Assembly: GCA_963989385.1 (NCBI GenBank)
Contig: OZ022514.1
Location: 26,267,222-26,331,221 of the forward strand
Length of the DNA: 64,000 bases
Reading direction: 5' to 3'
Source: Ctena decussata
Lineage: Eukaryota > Mollusca > Bivalvia > Lucinida > Lucinidae
The notes under the pieces: generated by a model
Seen by the model: the letters and a program-made list of their open reading frames with translations, nothing else
Database searches by the model: none
What the model was told of the DNA's origin: nothing
Shown: piece after piece, positions 34,827 to 47,034 of the stretch
How positions within the stretch are numbered: the first letter of the stretch is position 1
Layout: each line of letters begins with the position of its first letter
Program-made: the position numbers and the translations under genes

Positions 34827-36329
34827 GAGTACCCAAAATGTGCAGGTATTAAGGAAAAATTGCTGACCCAGATCAGACTGCTCCTGGGTCTACACTGCTT
34901 GCTCAGACCTGTTTCTCTTACTATGCAGGCTGATCACGGTAAATGTGCCGTTAAATAAAAATATAGATCTAGGGTGTCCCAAGTGGCCATCTTTTTTTTT
35001 TTTTTGGGGGGGGGGGGCGGGGGGAGGGAGGGGTTAGGTGAACTTTGGTGTGTAGGTAAGCAGTTGCTATCTACCCACCAAAAGTGCAGGGTCCAGACTC
35101 AGGGGTAAGGTAAATTTTGGTGGGTAGGTGGGCAGTTGCTATCTTCCCCCCAAAAGTGCAGGGCCCAGACTCTTTTTTTGGAAATTTTGGGTGGAGCCAG
35201 GTTATTTTTTTTTTTCACTGATTTTTGAGGCCAGATTATTTTTTGAAATCCCCTTATGAGCTGATTTATGTTTTACTTGCATATTTTTTCTTCTAAAGAC
35301 AGGGATTTTTTTTCGAAAAATATACCAGCCCCCCCCCCCCCCCCCCCCCCCCCCCAATCCCCCACTCCCACCAAGAATATCAAATGGTCGGTCCCTTAGC
35401 GCCTAGCGGGACAGGGTTTTGGCAGATTTATGAGGAAGGACAAGCTGTCTCTTGTACTTTTTGTTGGATGACTTCTGAAATGGTACGTGTGTGTTGAGGG
35501 GGTAGGGGGGGGGTGGCGTCGTTCGGGACAGAATTCTTTAGAAGAGCGAGTGGTCTCAGAATGTGGGGCGCGTTATCTTGGGGGAAGTTGTCTTGGGGAG
35601 TTTTCTTAGAATCTGGGGCGAGTTGTCACCTGAAGATGGGGCGACATGTCTTGTTGCTTTTTCGTTTGTCAAACTTTGTGGTTGACCAGTGTATTTGTTT
35701 TGCTTTCTCTCGTTCTCGGCGTGTAGCCTAAATTCAGAAGCCCAAAAAATCGCAAGCAGACAGACTAACGCAAAATCTTAATAAATTCACAGTTTGCTAA
35801 ATGATTACAAGCTTTACTATACCATAAATGAAGAAACAGTAGGTCTCCTCAAGTCGATCCAGCTGAAAAATGTCGGTGTGTTGACGAACGCACGTGCCAT
35901 GTATACGTAAAAATGACCAACTTCATTATCGATTTTCAAACTAAATAGACTTTCTCCCGAAGATATACCACGCTAAAAGACGGTCGAATGTATGAACTAC
36001 GGTTCAGTTATAATGGCATCTAATTTGGTTTTTGGGACAATTTTCTTTGCAAAATAACTTTGGGGTACTGTCGTAGGGTTTTACTTTTCTGAAAAACGGT
36101 TGTCAAACTGTGATCGTTGTTTTGGGTGTGCAAACTGCATTGAGGTACCGATATGCGTCTGATTTCAATAACAAAACATCAAATTTCATTTTGATCTGGT
36201 CCGTTGGAAGCATTATTTTGGGACTGTTTCTGTTCAAAATTTCCCGCCATTTTTTCCGGCGAAAAAAGGGATTATTTCTTTGTGCGTAGACGACCGCTCA
36301 GAAAATGAATTACTCAAATGTGATGAGTC
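34827..36329. other. Low-complexity and MITE-derived DNA
   Basis: 34850-34965 is a CAGATCAGACTGCTCCTGGG-type MITE piece. 34991-35040 is a T then G run. 35040-35175 has two diverged ~105-bp units with GCAGTTGCTATCT. 35330-35355 is a long C run. The frame at 35513-35731 has no recognisable domain. Confidence 0.45.
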
Positions 36330-37010
36330 TGCGTTCCAACTGGGATGAGCTCTGATGTACAGTTACAGTTCTTGTGTAATATCACGGGCACTATATGGAT
36401 TTGAAAGCTCAACAATCAGTATAATATTAGAAACATGAGCAAAAGAGTCATCAGAAATGTACCTTCCAGTGTAGAATTTCGATCTTACATTTCCAATTTA
36501 ATAACTTATATTTTCTTGAATCAAGGGCAGATAATTCAGGTTTGGATATGCCTAGGATAGTTTTCTCATTATTCTGCAATTTACACTATCATATCAATAT
36601 AATTACAAAATTTCCTTAATATATCTGGACAAATAAAGAAATATTATGGTTTTTCGTAATGTTGGAGAAGCAAAAATAAGTAAAATTCCTGTTACCACTT
36701 ATAAGCTCATATATTGGTATTGAATAAGCAAACAATGGTAAGTTATGTACCCCGATTAATTAGCATATATGTCTGTATTATTTCAAATCATAATGGTAAA
36801 TCAAGAGATAATTGAATAAAATCATACATGGTAAGGTATGGGGTGGAATTACCCCACCCACTTTGACACTGCGCTTCACTCCAAATACACTTTCGATGAG
36901 ATCAGTATTTCAGTATATAGAAGCCAACACTTACAAGTAGAGATTGGTGATGTTTGGTGAAAATCCATTTGTAACCAGAAAATGGCCCTAATGCAGACCC
37001 CCCCCCTTTG
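36330..37010 (-). repeat. Dispersed repeat, inverted copy
   Basis: Reverse complement of the copy at 20640-21350, about 15 kb away. Together they flank the Gmr1-like element and its surroundings. Confidence 0.65.
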
Positions 37011-38885
37011 ACAAGGCTTCAGAAGCAGGGCCATTAGATATGAGGATATGCAATATGCTAGTTGCTTAGCACCTAGGATTTTCCTCCAAGAGTATGAAGC
37101 ATTATTGTGCATATCATGTAATTGCCCCTGCAAGGTCACCTGCGTTCCTGCAACTGTGTATTGTTTATTGCTTTTGTTAAGCATATTAACTTCACTGTGT
37201 TTGTTGTTCTTTAGATCATATCCAGAAATGATAAAATGCTGCTTGATTCAATAGTGTTGCTTTTTCACAAGCAAACCATATTCTGATGCTAGTGATGCAC
37301 GGATGAAAGAGCGAGTTGTTTGCTGCACATTACATGCAAGTCATCAGCTGCATCCATTCTTCTTAAAACTAGTGGTTAGGATACAAAACGAACGCAGCAA
37401 AATGAACACAACAACAAACGCAGTTTTCACAATCTAGGTCGCTTCAAACCATTGTAATGCATTTTCATCGTATGCGATGCATATAAATTGCATGGAGCAG
37501 ATGCCATCTCCGATTCTCTGTACACTTTGTCTTGATCTGTATCGTCGAAAGATGTTTGGCGACAAACTATACAGAAAATTGTACTTTTTCATGTACTGAC
37601 TTTGTTGTTATTGTTTTCCAGAAAAGCGCCACTCTAGAGACTGCAATAGATTGCTTAAAGCGCTTAAAACTTATCCGTCTATCTACGAATTAGTCGGAAT
37701 CACCCTGCGCAAAACGATATGCCACTGGAAAGATAAGGTTTTAGCAGTCGAGAGATTTATTGCAGTCTCTAGAAGAAGACACGCTTACCAAAGCTAGTGA
37801 CAACAACAAAAAACAAAAAAACAGTTGATAATCAACAGGATGTAAGCTAGTGTGGTAGACAAAGTTCTCTCAGCGATACAGACCAGGACAATATTTACAA
37901 CAATGCAAAGTGCTCCCATATGGTGATAAATAGCGATTATTTCAGAAAAATCCAAAGAGTATCATCTCGGGTGGCTGTGAAGATAAAGAAGCAACAATTC
38001 AGTAACTTGTACCCTGGTATTTATATCAAGATAACAAACATATTGTCTGATGCCTCAGCAGCCTAATTAAGGTAGGTATTTTGCGTTAATTAACAGATAA
38101 TTTTGTTTATTTCTCCATAAAAGCATAAGTTGTAGGAACTCATTAGAAGCGCCTCACCGAGGCGCTTCTAATGATTACCCACAACTTATGTTTTAAGCTA
38201 TAGGTAGGTACCGTGCTCATAAGAGGCGCATTGTACCGTACTGATTAGAGGCGCCTCACCAAGACGCTTCTAATGAGTACAGCAACTTATGATTTTAAGT
38301 TGTAGATACTCATTAGAAGATAGATTTGCAATGGACATGGTAACTTCATGCTTGGTGATATCTTACCGACGGCTTCGCCCGTAGTATTTTTTATAAAAAA
38401 ACACTGTCACAAGATAAATTTTTTCCATACAAACTTGACGTTACGACATTCAATAGGAATTGTTGCAATGTAAATTGAGATAAGATGTTCGGGTACTTAT
38501 ATTTCTAATGTAGATATCTGTTTTTTTTTTTAAATTACACATCACTTAATATCTGAATAAAATCCGATTCATGAGCCAGCTAAATATGGTGCCTGTTTTT
38601 GTACTGAAACACATAAAATTTCATGTTTTCGGCTGTAAGCGCAATACTAAACAAGGCACCCATTCTAATTTAAAAAACGAACACGACTTACCCAGATAGG
38701 TGCCCAGAAACTTCTCACGAAAACTCTTTCTTTTAAAGACTTTCTGCTTCAGATCAAGAAAAACATTTGGTGACGTCATATATTATTGTGACGCACACGA
38801 TATTTTTCAAGGGAAGCAACTCCTTTTATCTATTTTTTGTATATTTGCAAATGTGACCATTTGCCACAGGTGACCACTTACCCCA
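37011..38885. other. No exon; MITE and palindromes
   Basis: 37627-37774 is a ~150-bp MITE (CTCTAGAGACTGCAATA / TATTGCAGTCTCTAGA). 38126-38196 is a ~70-bp palindrome with GAAGCGCCTC/GAGGCGCTTC, and 38260-38335 holds related pieces. Confidence 0.5.
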
Positions 38886-38998
38886 AGTCCCCCAATAAAA
38901 CCTATAAAAAATCGTTGTTGTAAGATTTCCTTCAAGAGCAGAGACAACATTCGAAAGAAGGAACGTTGGCCATACTTCGAAGTTTCAGCTATTCACTA
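38886..38998 (-). repeat. Degenerate hammerhead-family copy
   Basis: Shares the ACTTCGAAGTATGGCC block and the flanking region of the family, but the CTGATGA core is missing. Confidence 0.45.
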
Positions 38999-39214
38999 AA
39001 ACCTTCGTAATGCACAAACCTACATATAGGGTTAAAATAAAAAACTTGCGTAATATGTCATTATTCTGTTTATCATATGAGCTTTTCAAATGGGGGTTTA
39101 ACGCCTTCAAAATGAACATTTTCTCAATAAGACAATGCGTTGTGGACATGAACGTTGTCAATGACGTTACATGTACGTGCAAATGTGTTATTACACGTGT
39201 GGTCATACGAATAG

Positions 39215-40680
39215 TACAAAACCAAAATTTTCAGTTTCCGTGTGAAAAGAACAATAATCAAGAACTAAATTATGAAATAATAATCTTTACATTTGGAATC
39301 TAATACTTCTTTTTCTTTGACGTCATGCAAATGTGAGGAATTGACGCATTTTATACAAACTAAAAACGCTGGATTATATATTATTTCGCATTTGATTTGT
39401 TCTCCGTAAAGATATTGTTATAACAATCATATCAAAGTGCGAGCCATCAAGAGGCCTTTAAAGATGTTTCATTGCTTTTTCCAAATATTTCCGCATTTTG
39501 TCTTAATTTAGGCAACTATGACATTTCATTAGCTACTGAATATTGCTTAATTTCACATAAAAGCTTAGATAGAGAAAAAACGTCTCCGAGAAATATATCT
39601 CAAATTTTGATATATTTTACTGAAACATGTTTACATGTAATTTTTTAAACAATTTTAAGTTTTCACCGTCCTAATTTTTCACAAAGTAGTTTTGTTTAAC
39701 TATATTCCCTGTTCTGATTCTTTCAACGTCAAAGGGAGATTATTCCCAAAATATTTTCCAATATTTTTTTAGTTTCTTGTAAAACATTTTTGATCTCCAG
39801 TAGAGAATATAACAGCACGAAAAACGAAAACACTGAATTCTTATTCCGTTTTTCAGGGAAGAAGATTTAAACACGTAAGGGGCTCATTTTTGTCATACTG
39901 TTTATTTTGCGTAACGTGACGTCTCGTTATTTCAACTCTTACGAACCTCGTACTTCACGACGTGAATTACTTCTGAAAAAGCAAAACCGGGACAAATGAA
40001 CCCCTGACCTGTTTCAACTTTTCTGTCTAGAAAAAGAAATGAGATATATTTCGATTATTTCGGTTTTCATTTTCACAGATTCTCTAAAATAACTCGACAT
40101 TGTTATATCGAAACTAAAAGATATTTTGGAAACCTCTCTGAGCGCCCTTTCTTTGGTACTAAAAATACCTAACGTTATCTGAACAGGAAGTATAGTTAAA
40201 TAAATCTACTTTGCGGAATATTTACACTGTAAAATCTTATTTTATTTCACCAATATTCCAATTTTACATTTCTGTAAAACATATCAAATTTGAGATATAT
40301 TTTTCGGAGACGTTTTTCCTCTATTGAAAAAGGGAAAATTTCAACAGCTATTAAAATTTCATGTTTGCTTCCATTCACTCGTAATGCGTTGAGATAGGGC
40401 AGAAAACATAGCACACCTTTATGGGCCTCTTGATGGCACGTACTTTGGTATAATATTTATTCCAATATCTCAAAGGACTGCAGAGTAACGTTGATTAAAG
40501 TGGATATTTGAGAGCTATAAATTTTGCGTAAAAAATGTCAAACAGCCATACTTCCATGACGTCATTGAAATATGAATTGTTTTTATATGCTCAAAAGCAA
40601 GTCATTTAGTGAGTCACAAATGACTAAAGTTTTTGATGATATATTGTTTGAATAGAAAACTGAAAATTTTGGTTTGTCCT
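39215..40680. repeat. Foldback element
   Basis: Outer ends AAAACCAAAATTTTCAGTTT (39217) and AAAACTGAAAATTTTGGTTT (40659). Inner arms about 39410-39640 and 40240-40460 share GAGATATATTT and ACGTTTTT blocks in inverse order. No transposase frame. Confidence 0.6.
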
Positions 40681-41226
40681 ATTCCACCTGAACAGAGACG
40701 TCCTATGATAAAATCTTGTCCTACCCGTGAAATCTAAGAAACCTAACAGCAATAAGCCATATTAACGCTTTTGGCTTTTACAGTTACTGTAAATAGACAC
40801 TCCGTTTAAGAATACAAGCAAAGTTACTATGCAAAAACCACTGACCGAAATATCCTAATTCTCTTATGGAAATTTACTAGTCTATACGGCATCTAAATAC
40901 TGTTTAGAAAATTAATCTTGAATTCATTTTAGACTAATCTACAGTCGTTAAGGTGCAAGGACTACCCGTCATTTATTTCTTCGATTTTCTAATTAGGGAA
41001 TTCATTATGCGTTTTTGTTTGTTTCCCTGGATTTTTTCAAAATGGAGGTCTACAATAAAAGGAAATAATTTTCTATTACGAGACCAGTTTCCCCCTTCGA
41101 AAACCGCTCCCCACTGAGGCGCGAGGTAAAAATAATGAAAACGACAGTGTTTTTCCCCCTCACGTTGTACTCATTAACCCGTACTACTGCTTGAAAACGC
41201 TTAAAAACTGTGATAAATCGACATAC

Positions 41227-41394
41227 TTATCCCGGTACTGTTTACTTGTGCCGCCATATCTCCGCCACAAGTTATCTCAGCATTATTCCCGGGACAAGGT
41301 AAATTGCACTCTGATCCATGCACGATTCCTTGTGATCCGAACCTGTTGCCACAGTAACAGTTGATACCTAGTCCAACACCCGCATAGAGATAAT
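41227..41394 (-). CDS. Exon 3: C-terminal half of WSC domain
   Basis: The acceptor ATTTTAG precedes 41394 and the donor GTATGT starts at 41226. The 168-nt exon is phase 1 on both sides. It encodes residues 58-113 with YAGVGLGINCYCGN, then single cysteines at 87 and 91 (EC, PC) and a final TCGG (C100). These are the five C-terminal cysteines of a WSC domain, in the usual order and with the diagnostic CYCG motif. With exon 2 the domain has all eight cysteines. The reading frame is open with no stop, and the phase continues exactly from exon 2. Confidence 0.78.
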
Positions 41395-41715
41395 CTAAAA
41401 TAGTAACATTAAATATAAATTAACTTAAAAGATGCTAAAGCCTTAAATATGTGTTAACATCTCTTCATTAAACATAGATGAAATAAAAACATAAACGAAT
41501 TTCCCATACTATATTGTCATTGACGTCGCTTTCGTCGAAACTAGTGGGCGATGCGAGGTTTCGAACCCATGCCGACTGCAGCCACTGCGCCTTGCCATAC
41601 ACAGAGACATCAGTCTTACTGATTGAGGAATTAAATATTTGAATTATCCGGGCATTTATTGAAATGCCCTATAGTATACCATTAGAACGTAATGTAGTTT
41701 ATACTTCAATAACTA

Positions 41716-42989
41716 CAGTCGAATCTCGGTAGTTCGAACGCCGATTTTTCGAAAATACCGGATTTTTCGAATTAGAAACAATGTCCCGTTCGTCAGTCCC
41801 TTTGTTCTGTGCAAAAAAACTTCCGCAAATTCGAAATTCGATTATTCGAAAAATCGGATTTTTCGAAAGAAAAATTCGGTCCCGATGACGAAAATTCATT
41901 ATAAATACACCTCAATTATTCGAACTAAAAATATTTGCCCTAAATTCACGCCGGCAGATTTCGGTTATTGTCATCGATGGATTAATAATTGGACCCTCCG
42001 GTAATTTTACAGTTGGTTGTACAGGTAACTGGCGCGTCTGTTTGGTGTACCAATTAACTGTTACGTGATTAGGTCATATTATCGGATTTTAATCACCTGA
42101 TTTGACAGGGATTATCGTGTTTGAAGTTTGCAAACTGGGTGATGTTAAAGGCTATACCGACTTAATCTAAATAAATCTAAATTCCATTTATTTTTGCTTT
42201 CTTCTGTTTTTGCATTTTCAAAGCGAGCACCGACTAGATCTAGCCGACAATCAGTCTGATTAATTCTAAGTCCTTCCGATCTGTATAAAAACCGGAACAA
42301 AAGCGGCTGTTTATGACATACGGAAGCGAATAACAAAGGCTCAGACCAGCATGCGCACCTGCGCATTTCTGGTCAGTCTTTGTAGCTAGCACACGGAACC
42401 AAACGAATGCAGATTTCGCAGACTAGTTTGTGTTTTCGCTGTTTCCAGTTTACATGCCGTTCAACAGCCTTTCGCATGAAGCGGTTCAATGAACTGGTTG
42501 AGCTTTTCTCCGAAAATTGAAAGTAGCCTAATTCCCAGAAACTCAAACTGAAAGTGAAAGTACAGTGATTGTAGGCCGAGACAAAAACAAACTGGGGAAC
42601 ACCACAAGCCTGTTTCCGTGCCGACGGGCTTTGGTCTTCGCCAGCTGCATACTCCGGCCTGTGAATTTCTTGAGCTGCACATATTGTGCATCCATTGGAG
42701 TTCATGGATTTTCCAACGTTTTTGGTATGAGTTTGTGTATGTGTAAATAAAAATAACTCACATTCTTATTTTGTTTTCTTCATTTATTTTTAAATTTACG
42801 AGGTTCTGTAAGTATAAAGAAATTCAATATCGAATCGGACCGATATCATCTCTCTTTCTGCCGCCGAAATGTTGATTTCCGGAAATGTACGGAAATGAAC
42901 GGAAGTCCCCGAATTCGTAAATTCGAACTACGGATAATTCGAATAAAATATCGTGGTCCCTGTCAATTCGAATTACCGAGGTTCGACTG
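41716..42989. mobile_element. Non-autonomous pogo/Tigger-like DNA transposon
   Basis: 1,274 bp with terminal inverted repeats starting CAGTCGAATCTCGGTAGTTC and, on the other strand, CAGTCGAACCTCGGTAATTC, flanked by TA on both sides. The CAGTCGAAC(C)TCGG ends and TA target site are those of the pogo branch of Tc1/mariner. No transposase can be read, and the minus-strand frames inside have no recognisable domain. It lies in intron 2 of the minus-strand gene. Confidence 0.75.
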
Positions 42990-43194
42990 TACATCGGTTC
43001 ACGCGACGTTATATGAAGTTAAGTGACATCAAAATAAACCATGGTTCTCCAATCTGATTGGACGTGGGCGACGTTATGATGTCGCTGTTACGTCGTTGAC
43101 ACTGTTCCGCTTTTAGTAGAACAACTTTTCTGCTTCAACTGTAGATAGAAAAGGATATAAATATAAGCAATGAACTTAATTTTTCTAGTGTTTA

Positions 43195-43295
43195 TCGAAG
43201 TATAAACTACATTGGGCCGCGAGCAAGGTTTACATGAACCCCTACGGGGTTCACGTACTTTGCACGCGACCCAACATAGTTTATAAACATCAGAA
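43195..43295. repeat. Imperfect palindrome
   Basis: TATAAACTACATTGGGCCGC faces GCGACCCAACATAGTTTATA across a GAACCCCTACGGGGTTC core. Confidence 0.7.
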
Positions 43296-43691
43296 AAATG
43301 AAATTCATTCCTTCAATAACCAAAAGAAGTTTCCTAGAGCAATGTTAAAGGATGATGAATTCTCTGCATGACCCGTCTGATTTTTTTTGCGGATACACTC
43401 AGGTACTTGCAAGGAATATCTGTATAAATAGATACCGACGCAGAGAAGATTATATTATTTTAAATTATGAATTATCGAACTTCAACAGATATCCCACCCG
43501 GGATCATTACTCTGCAAGTACAGCCAAAACAGTAATTAGGAGAGAAATGCATGAAGCTGGTCACGAACCCAAGCTATCTGCGATCATCGCGACTAGGCAT
43601 TCATAGACACCAGTGTCAGTCACCGACTGAGACATGACGCTTCATGACGGAAGTTTCAATTTACAAAATGTAAATTAAAGTAGGGTTGTCT

Positions 43692-46600
43692 GTAAGGCTG
43701 TTTTCATGGCCACTACCGATTTTCTTTAAACTTTGTAAACACAGACTACTATGTGTTGGCTGTAATGTCATGCAATCATTTGGTGAAGGTTTCTTTGGTG
43801 TGTACAAGATGAAAGTGGGTGGGGTAATTCTGACCCGAAGAGGGTTCTGTTACAAAAATGCTAATATTTTTATTGCTACTTAGAACTGGAAGTCAACCAT
43901 TTCATAACTCCTTATGTAATGCCATATATAACAAATGATTATAATATTTTTGTGAAATTACTGCATGCAGTATGTTTATACTCACTTGTATGACGTACCG
44001 AAATTTTAGCCTTTTTTATTCTCCAACTTTACGCAAAACCACAACAGCTTATTACACTCAAAGCTATTCCAACGATATTTTGCGGTTATACAGTATATTA
44101 GATTGTTGTTCCAAAATTTTTCCGATAATTTTCTACAATAAATATTTTCTGAGTTATCCCCCCTTAAAACCGCTTCTTTTATTTATTTTTTTTTTTCAAA
44201 ATTATTACTCAGATTTTATACCCCGCCACATGTTAGTGGCGGGATATTTATACCCTCGTCAGGCGAAGTATGTCAGGGGGTATATAGTTTTTGTCATTCC
44301 GTCTGTTCGTCCCTTTGCCCGTCCGTCCGTCCGTCAACTTTACGTCAAAGTTTTGCGTTAAACCTTTTGTGAATGCTTATATTTCTTTAACTTTATATCA
44401 GATTCTCTTCATATTTATGTTGTTATATCTCTGTAACATTACATTTGATCTGAAATATCAAGGCACCTGGGTTAGGCCCCTGGGAGGAGTTCAGGGGTCA
44501 ATAATCATGACTCAGGCATTTTCATTATGTCAAAGTTTTGTGTTATCCCTTTTCTAATTGTTCATATTTCTGTAACCACAAGTCAGATTCTTTTCATATT
44601 TGGTTAAGATTATCTCTTGAGCATTACCTTTGATGTGAAGAGTCTTTGCCCCTGGTTCAGGCCCCTGCGTGGGGCCAAGAGTCAATAATTATGACTTACG
44701 CCTTTTTATTATGTCAAGTTTTGGGTTAAACCATTTTGATTGCATATATCTCTGTAAATGCATTGCAAATATCTTCCATATTGTATTCATGATATCTTTA
44801 TAGCATTGCTTTTGATAGAGACTTCAGGGTCAGCCTCGTGGGTGGGGCTAGAGGTCAATAACTAGGACTCAGCCATTTGTATTTTTTGCTTGTTCTGATA
44901 TATTTTAATGGAGTCTAGTGATGCATGACTAATTTTATTTTATACTAGTTTACTTTACATGGATGCTGCTGCTGCCCTAAGGTCATGTCACAGAGTTTGA
45001 ATTTGTTCCATTTACATTTCCATTTATTTTTTGTGTTAAAAGTTTGCTTTCATTAGGCGGTGGCACTGGTCGGGGGTATACGTGAGCACCTGCTCACTTG
45101 CTCTAGTTTGTTTTCTGTTGTTTGTATTTCTGTTCATCTGTTGTACGTACATTTGTCTGCCTGTCTGTTTGTCCGTATGTCAGTCTGTCTATTCGTAAGA
45201 CTTCGATTCCTTTCGTTTTTAATGGATTTTCTTCAAACTTGGCATGTGCACTTGTCTTGGGCCTTTACAAGCTGCAAAATACGTTACTTAGAGTATGTGT
45301 AATAAGAAGAGACACTGGAAAGGACATGATACAATTCTGAGAGAATAAGCAAAGACGTTTGACAGAGGGCATTTAATTAGTTTTATTTTATTTTAAATAT
45401 TACGAAGCCTCACGGATATACAGACTGACATACGGACAAACAGACAGGCAGATGAACAGAAATACATACAACAGAAAACAAACTAAAGCATGTAAGCAGG
45501 GGCTCACGTATACCCCCGACCAGTGCCGCCGTCAAATGAGACATTTTAACACAAAAGTTAAATGCAAATGTTAATGGAACAAATTCAAAGTCTGTGGGAT
45601 ACAGATAAAAATAAGTCTAAGACGTCCTTCTGAATCCCATTTGTATTATATTGTACTTCCAATTACATTGTATTGGCATGTTCTGTATTTTCATGATAAT
45701 ATATACAAAAAAATAAAGTTTAAACTTAAGTCTGTGACCTTGACCTTAGGTCAGCAGCAGCATCCATGTAAACGGTAAACTAATATAAAATTAGTCATGC
45801 ATCACTAGACTTCAATTAAATACTTCAGAACAAGCAAAAAATACAACAAATGGCTGAGTCCTAGTTATTGTCCCCTGGCCCCACCCATGAGCCTGACCCT
45901 GAAGTCCCTATCAAAAGCAGTGCTATAGAGATATCATGAATAAATATGGAAGATGTTTGCAATGCATTTACAGAGATACATGCATTTAAAAAAAGTTTAA
46001 TCCAAAAACTTTGACATAATGAAAAGGCGAAAGTCCTAACTATCGACCCTTGGTCCCACCCAGGGACCTGACCCAGGGACAAAGACTCTTCACATCACAG
46101 GTAATGTTCATGAGATATCATGAACCAAATATGAAAAGAATCTGACCTGTGGTTACAGAAATATGAACAATAAAAAAAGGTTTAACACAAAACTATGACA
46201 AAATGAAAATTCCTAAGTCATAATTATTGACCCGTGACCTCCTCCCAGGGGCCTGACCCAGGTGCCTTGATATTTCAGATCAAAGGTAAAGCTATAGAGA
46301 TATAACAAAGTAAATATGAAGAGAATCTGATATAAGGTTAAAGAAATGAGCATCCACAGCAGGTTTAACGCAAAACTTTGACGTAAAGTTGACGAACGGA
46401 CGAACAGACGGAATGACAAAAAACTATAGACCCCCTGACATACTTCGCATGTCGGGGTATAAATATTCCGCCACTAACATGTGGCGGGATATAAAATCTG
46501 AGTAATAATTTTGAAAAAAAAAAAGGAGTTTTAAGGGGAGATAACTCAGAAAATATTTATTGTAGAAAATTATCAACATAATTTTGGAACAACAATCTAA

Positions 46601-47013
46601 TATACTGTATAACTGAAAAATATCATTTGAATAGCTTTTAGTGTAAAAAGCTGTTGTGGTTTTGCGTAAAGTTGGAGAAAAAAAAGGCTAAAATTTACGT
46701 ATATCATACAAGTGAGTATATACGCAGTGCATGTAGAGATTTCACAAAAGTATTATAATCATTTGTTATATCTAGCATTGCATAAGGAGTCATGACATGG
46801 TAGACTTCCAGTTCTAAATAACAATAAAAATATTAGCATTTTCGTAACAGATCCCTCTTCGGGTCAGAATTACCTTACCCACTTTCATCTTGTACACACC
46901 AAAGAAACCTTCACCAAATGATTTAATATTGCATGACATTACAGCCATTACATAGTAGTCTGAGTTTACAAAGTTTAAAGAAAATCGGTAGTGGCCATGA
47001 AAACAGCCTTATA
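43692..47013. repeat. 3.3-kb inverted repeat (two ~1.5-1.6-kb arms)
   Basis: Left arm 43692-about 45190 and right arm about 45417-47013 are reverse complements, with a spacer of about 230 bp. Matching landmarks include the TTTGCGTAAAGTTGGAG block (44027 and 46660 regions) and the TGTCTGTTTGTCCG block near the centre. Each arm has about three 180-190-bp tandem units with GTCCGT-rich stretches. The outer end of the right arm abuts the Penelope-like frame. No transposase frame is seen. Confidence 0.75.
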
Positions 47014-47034
47014 CTAAAAAACCAAGGTCGACAA

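Noticed and set aside
38650..38780. Possible minus-strand exon ending at a GTAAGT donor near 38695
   Set aside because: No convincing acceptor, start codon or recognisable peptide upstream of the donor.
42373..42750. Frames inside the pogo-like element as a transposase
   Set aside because: No DDE motifs or helix-turn-helix could be recognised, and the element is too short for an intact pogo transposase plus ends.
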